Positions 61,993 to 64,000 of a stretch of 64,000 nt of DNA are shown piece after piece. Numbering within the stretch: the first letter of the stretch is position 1; every line of letters starts with the position of its first letter. This DNA is from Mycobacterium sp. SVM_VP21. Lineage in GTDB: Bacteria > Actinomycetota > Actinomycetes > Mycobacteriales > Mycobacteriaceae. The notes under the pieces are model-generated. The model saw only the letters and a program-made list of their open reading frames with translations. It had not been told where the DNA came from and did no database searches. The stretch is from positions 992,001 through 1,056,000 of the forward strand of contig CP101406.1 in NCBI GenBank assembly GCA_024758765.1, read 5' to 3'. The position numbers and the translations under genes were made by a program.

Positions 61993-62799
61993 GTGACCCC
62001 ACACCCCTTCGACCTGGCCATGCAACTCGAGGCCGTCGACCCCGGAACGTTCCGCGGCGCTACCCGTCCCGAGTGGGCCAACATGGTCGGGCCGTTCGGC
62101 GGGATCACCGCGGCTGTCCTACTGCGTGCCGTCGAATCGCACCCCGAGCGCATCGGCGACCCGCTGGCGCTGACCGTCAACTACGCCGCACCGATCGCCG
62201 AGGGTGAGTTCGACATCAGCGTGCGCGCCGCGCGCACCAACCGCAGCAATCAGCACTGGGTGCTTGAGCTGCGCCAGGGTGACGAAGTCAAGACCGCCGC
62301 CACCGCGCTGTTCGGCCTGCACCGCGACACCTGGGCCGACGACGAAAGTCACCGGCCGAGCGCACCGGCTCCCGAGGACGTCGCCCCCGGCAAGTTCGTC
62401 GACGCCATTGTCTGGGCCAAGCGCTACGACATGCGCTTCACCGACGGCCCGGTGCCGCTCAAGGCGGCAGAGCCCAGCGCATCGTCGACCACCACGTTGT
62501 GGGTGCGCGACGCCGAGGACCGGCCGCTGGACTTCGCGGGGTTGGCGTGTCTGTCGGACGTGTTCTTCCCTCGGGTTTTTCTGCGCAGCGGCCGCTTCCT
62601 GCCCGCCGGCACCATCTCCCTGACCACCTATTTTCATGCCGACCAAGGCGAAATCGAGGCGCTCGGAAGTGATTTCCTGCTGGCCAGCGCGCACGCCAAC
62701 CGATTCTCGCGCGGCTACTTCGACCAGAGCGCGCACCTGTGGTCGCGGGCGGGCCGGCTGGTGGCCAGCACGCATCAGCTGGTGTATTTCAAGGACTGA
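61993..62799 (+). CDS. Acyl-CoA thioesterase, TesB-like double hot-dog
   Basis: The GTG at 61993 gives 268 residues. Two hot-dog repeats are visible; the first has NMVGPFGGITAAVLLRAV and LTVNYAAPI, and the second ends with SAHLWSRAGRLVASTHQL in part. TesB-type enzymes hydrolyse long acyl-CoAs. It lies 33 bp after the methyltransferase. Confidence 0.85.
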   Translation: MTPHPFDLAMQLEAVDPGTFRGATRPEWANMVGPFGGITAAVLLRAVESHPERIGDPLALTVNYAAPIAEGEFDISVRAARTNRSNQHWVLELRQGDEVKTAATALFGLHRDTWADDESHRPSAPAPEDVAPGKFVDAIVWAKRYDMRFTDGPVPLKAAEPSASSTTTLWVRDAEDRPLDFAGLACLSDVFFPRVFLRSGRFLPAGTISLTTYFHADQGEIEALGSDFLLASAHANRFSRGYFDQSAHLWSRAGRLVASTHQLVYFKD

Positions 62800-62859
62800 C
62801 GCCGAGACGCAGCCCCGGGTGAATACCGGGATCGTTGTCGCTGAACTAGCGTCGCCGGC

Positions 62860-64000
62860 ATGCCCGAGGAACTCGGCGCCCACGCCGATGCCGCGCGAGC
62901 ACGCGAGAATGTCCTGGCGCGGCGGCTGCAGAGGTCTGTGCAGACCGACCGGGCTTTTCTGACGACGGTGCGCGGCGCCGCGCAGGTGGCCGTGCAGGGC
63001 CGCCGGCGTCTCGACAGCATCGAAGCCGAGATCCGGGCCGCGCTGGACCACCACCGCGCTCTGGCCTTGGATACCCCGGCCGGCGCCCGACAGTTCCAGT
63101 GGTTCCTGACTGCCAAGACCCGCGACATTCACCAGGTGATCGCCGACACCGTCGCCGACAGCCAGGCCCGCGCGCAGACGATGCGGACTCTGGGCGGCGG
63201 GTACGCGGTCGAGGACCGGCAGCGGCCGACCGTCCAGGCCGTCGACCACTCCTTCAAACGAGGCCCAGCCAGCGATGACACACGCCGGCTCAATCAGATC
63301 GACGCGTTCCGGGAGGCCTTCGGGCGCGACCCGGTATCAGCCTGCGACTGGGCTACCGCGGCAGCCTTGGATCCTTGCACCTATGACCCCAAGTTCCAGG
63401 GGGCGCAATCCGAGATCCGGGTGGCCCGGATCGATCCGGTGCCGGGGCAAGGCGTTGTGCGCGCATCGCAGTGGATACCACAACGAGATGTCAAGAGCGG
63501 TCTCTTTTCTCGAGACTTCGGCAACGATCGCGGGCCCGATGCGCGCTTTGATCCCGAGAACAGCAAGGTCACCACCTACATCGACTACGAGAACGGCATC
63601 GTGGTGATGCGACAGAACCCGTCGGTTGAACTTAACGGCAGTGGCGGCCCGGGAAGAGTGGCAGTCGGCGTCCCTCAAGGCAGCGTCTCGCAAGCCGCTG
63701 ACGGGTCGGTTCGCATCAAGTACGACGCCGGCAACCCGCTGGTGCCCGGCTTCACGACGGACACGCACGGACCACTGCGCGACAATCGACTCAGCGTCAA
63801 CGGCGACCTGGTGTTCACCCCTGGACACGACGGCGTCTATATCGACGGAACACGTACCAATTACCCGTCGCTGGAGGTCTACCAGGATCTGCCGAGCGGC
63901 GGCACCCACACGGTGTTGATCGATCCGGCGCACTCGGGAAATACCTGGTTGGGCCCGGTCACCAATCTGCCGATCCACCACGAGGTCGGCGTCGGCAGTT
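62860..64000 (+). CDS. Unknown protein with DUF4226-like N-terminal domain (3' truncated)
   Basis: The ATG at 62860 opens a frame that stays open to the window end, giving at least 380 residues. The N-terminal helical part (ENVLARRLQRSVQTDRAF through TMRTLGGGY) resembles the mycobacterial DUF4226 domain. The rest is Asp/Asn/Gly-rich and beta-like (TTYIDYENGIVVMRQNPS in part), suggesting an exported or surface protein. I am unsure of the family. Confidence 0.6.
   Translation, partial: MPEELGAHADAARARENVLARRLQRSVQTDRAFLTTVRGAAQVAVQGRRRLDSIEAEIRAALDHHRALALDTPAGARQFQWFLTAKTRDIHQVIADTVADSQARAQTMRTLGGGYAVEDRQRPTVQAVDHSFKRGPASDDTRRLNQIDAFREAFGRDPVSACDWATAAALDPCTYDPKFQGAQSEIRVARIDPVPGQGVVRASQWIPQRDVKSGLFSRDFGNDRGPDARFDPENSKVTTYIDYENGIVVMRQNPSVELNGSGGPGRVAVGVPQGSVSQAADGSVRIKYDAGNPLVPGFTTDTHGPLRDNRLSVNGDLVFTPGHDGVYIDGTRTNYPSLEVYQDLPSGGTHTVLIDPAHSGNTWLGPVTNLPIHHEVGVGS

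Overview
The window is high-GC actinobacterial DNA and almost certainly mycobacterial. It carries an MmpS/MmpL pair, a second MMPL-family transporter, a close SigL/RslA sigma/anti-sigma pair, RecBCD, VapBC and RES-type toxin-antitoxin pairs and a Pks10-like type III polyketide synthase. Dense 1-4 nt start/stop overlaps and GTG starts fit that assignment. I see no rRNA, tRNA, transposase or integrase gene.

Layout. 0-5 kb: end of a CcdA-like gene, a RES toxin-antitoxin pair, then a minus-strand operon of alcohol dehydrogenase, 6-phosphofructokinase and methyltransferase. 5-13.3 kb: recC-recB-recD, coupled by overlapping start and stop codons. 13.3-17 kb: a VapBC module with a clear operator, an NYN/LOTUS-type protein and prfC. 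17-21 kb: a minus-strand mmpS-mmpL-tetR operon. 21-27 kb: short-chain dehydrogenases, an NTF2-like protein, an unannotated 44-residue peptide with palindromic upstream sites, a coiled-coil protein and an ABC-F ATPase. 27-39 kb: a lower-GC defence island. 39-41.4 kb: a conserved unknown and an S1-family pseudoprotease. 41.4-54.3 kb: the SigL locus. 54.3-64 kb: a second VapBC, SelO, an intact S1 protease, lipid-metabolism enzymes and a 3'-truncated secretion-unrelated unknown.

The defence island (27.1-38.9 kb) looks like an atypical restriction-modification system. Eight plus-strand genes, mostly overlapping by 1-4 nt, encode a small unknown, a Z1-type SF2 helicase, a PD-(D/E)XK nuclease (DUF4420-like), a GHKL ATPase, an unknown, a DUF6339-like protein, a Vsr-like nuclease and a second, MORC/MutL-like GHKL ATPase. 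A convergent C5 cytosine methyltransferase ends in an endonuclease III-like Fe-S domain whose catalytic positions appear lost. This is the best candidate for an undescribed system: its parts are known from restriction-linked MORC/Z1 neighbourhoods, but the double GHKL set and the methylase-glycosylase fusion are notable.

The SigL locus is the second highlight. Five sites of the form TGAAC(C/G) or CGAACC, a 16-bp spacer, then CGT(G/A)(T/A)C, precede sigL, a duplicated sigL/rslA-like pair, a TPP-enzyme/SRPBCC/KASIII/aminotransferase operon, the divergent type III PKS-methyltransferase-FAD oxidoreductase operon, and an MMPL transporter. In the duplicated pair the sigma is reduced to region 4 and the anti-sigma zinc domain is fused to a carotenoid oxygenase. 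I infer a SigL-controlled lipid or quinone-like polyketide pathway with its own exporter.

A dispersed inverted repeat (arms GCCCGCCTCTGAGCGACAA and its complement) occurs three times, at 1.7, 14.3 and 61.0 kb; two copies adjoin short tandem repeats.
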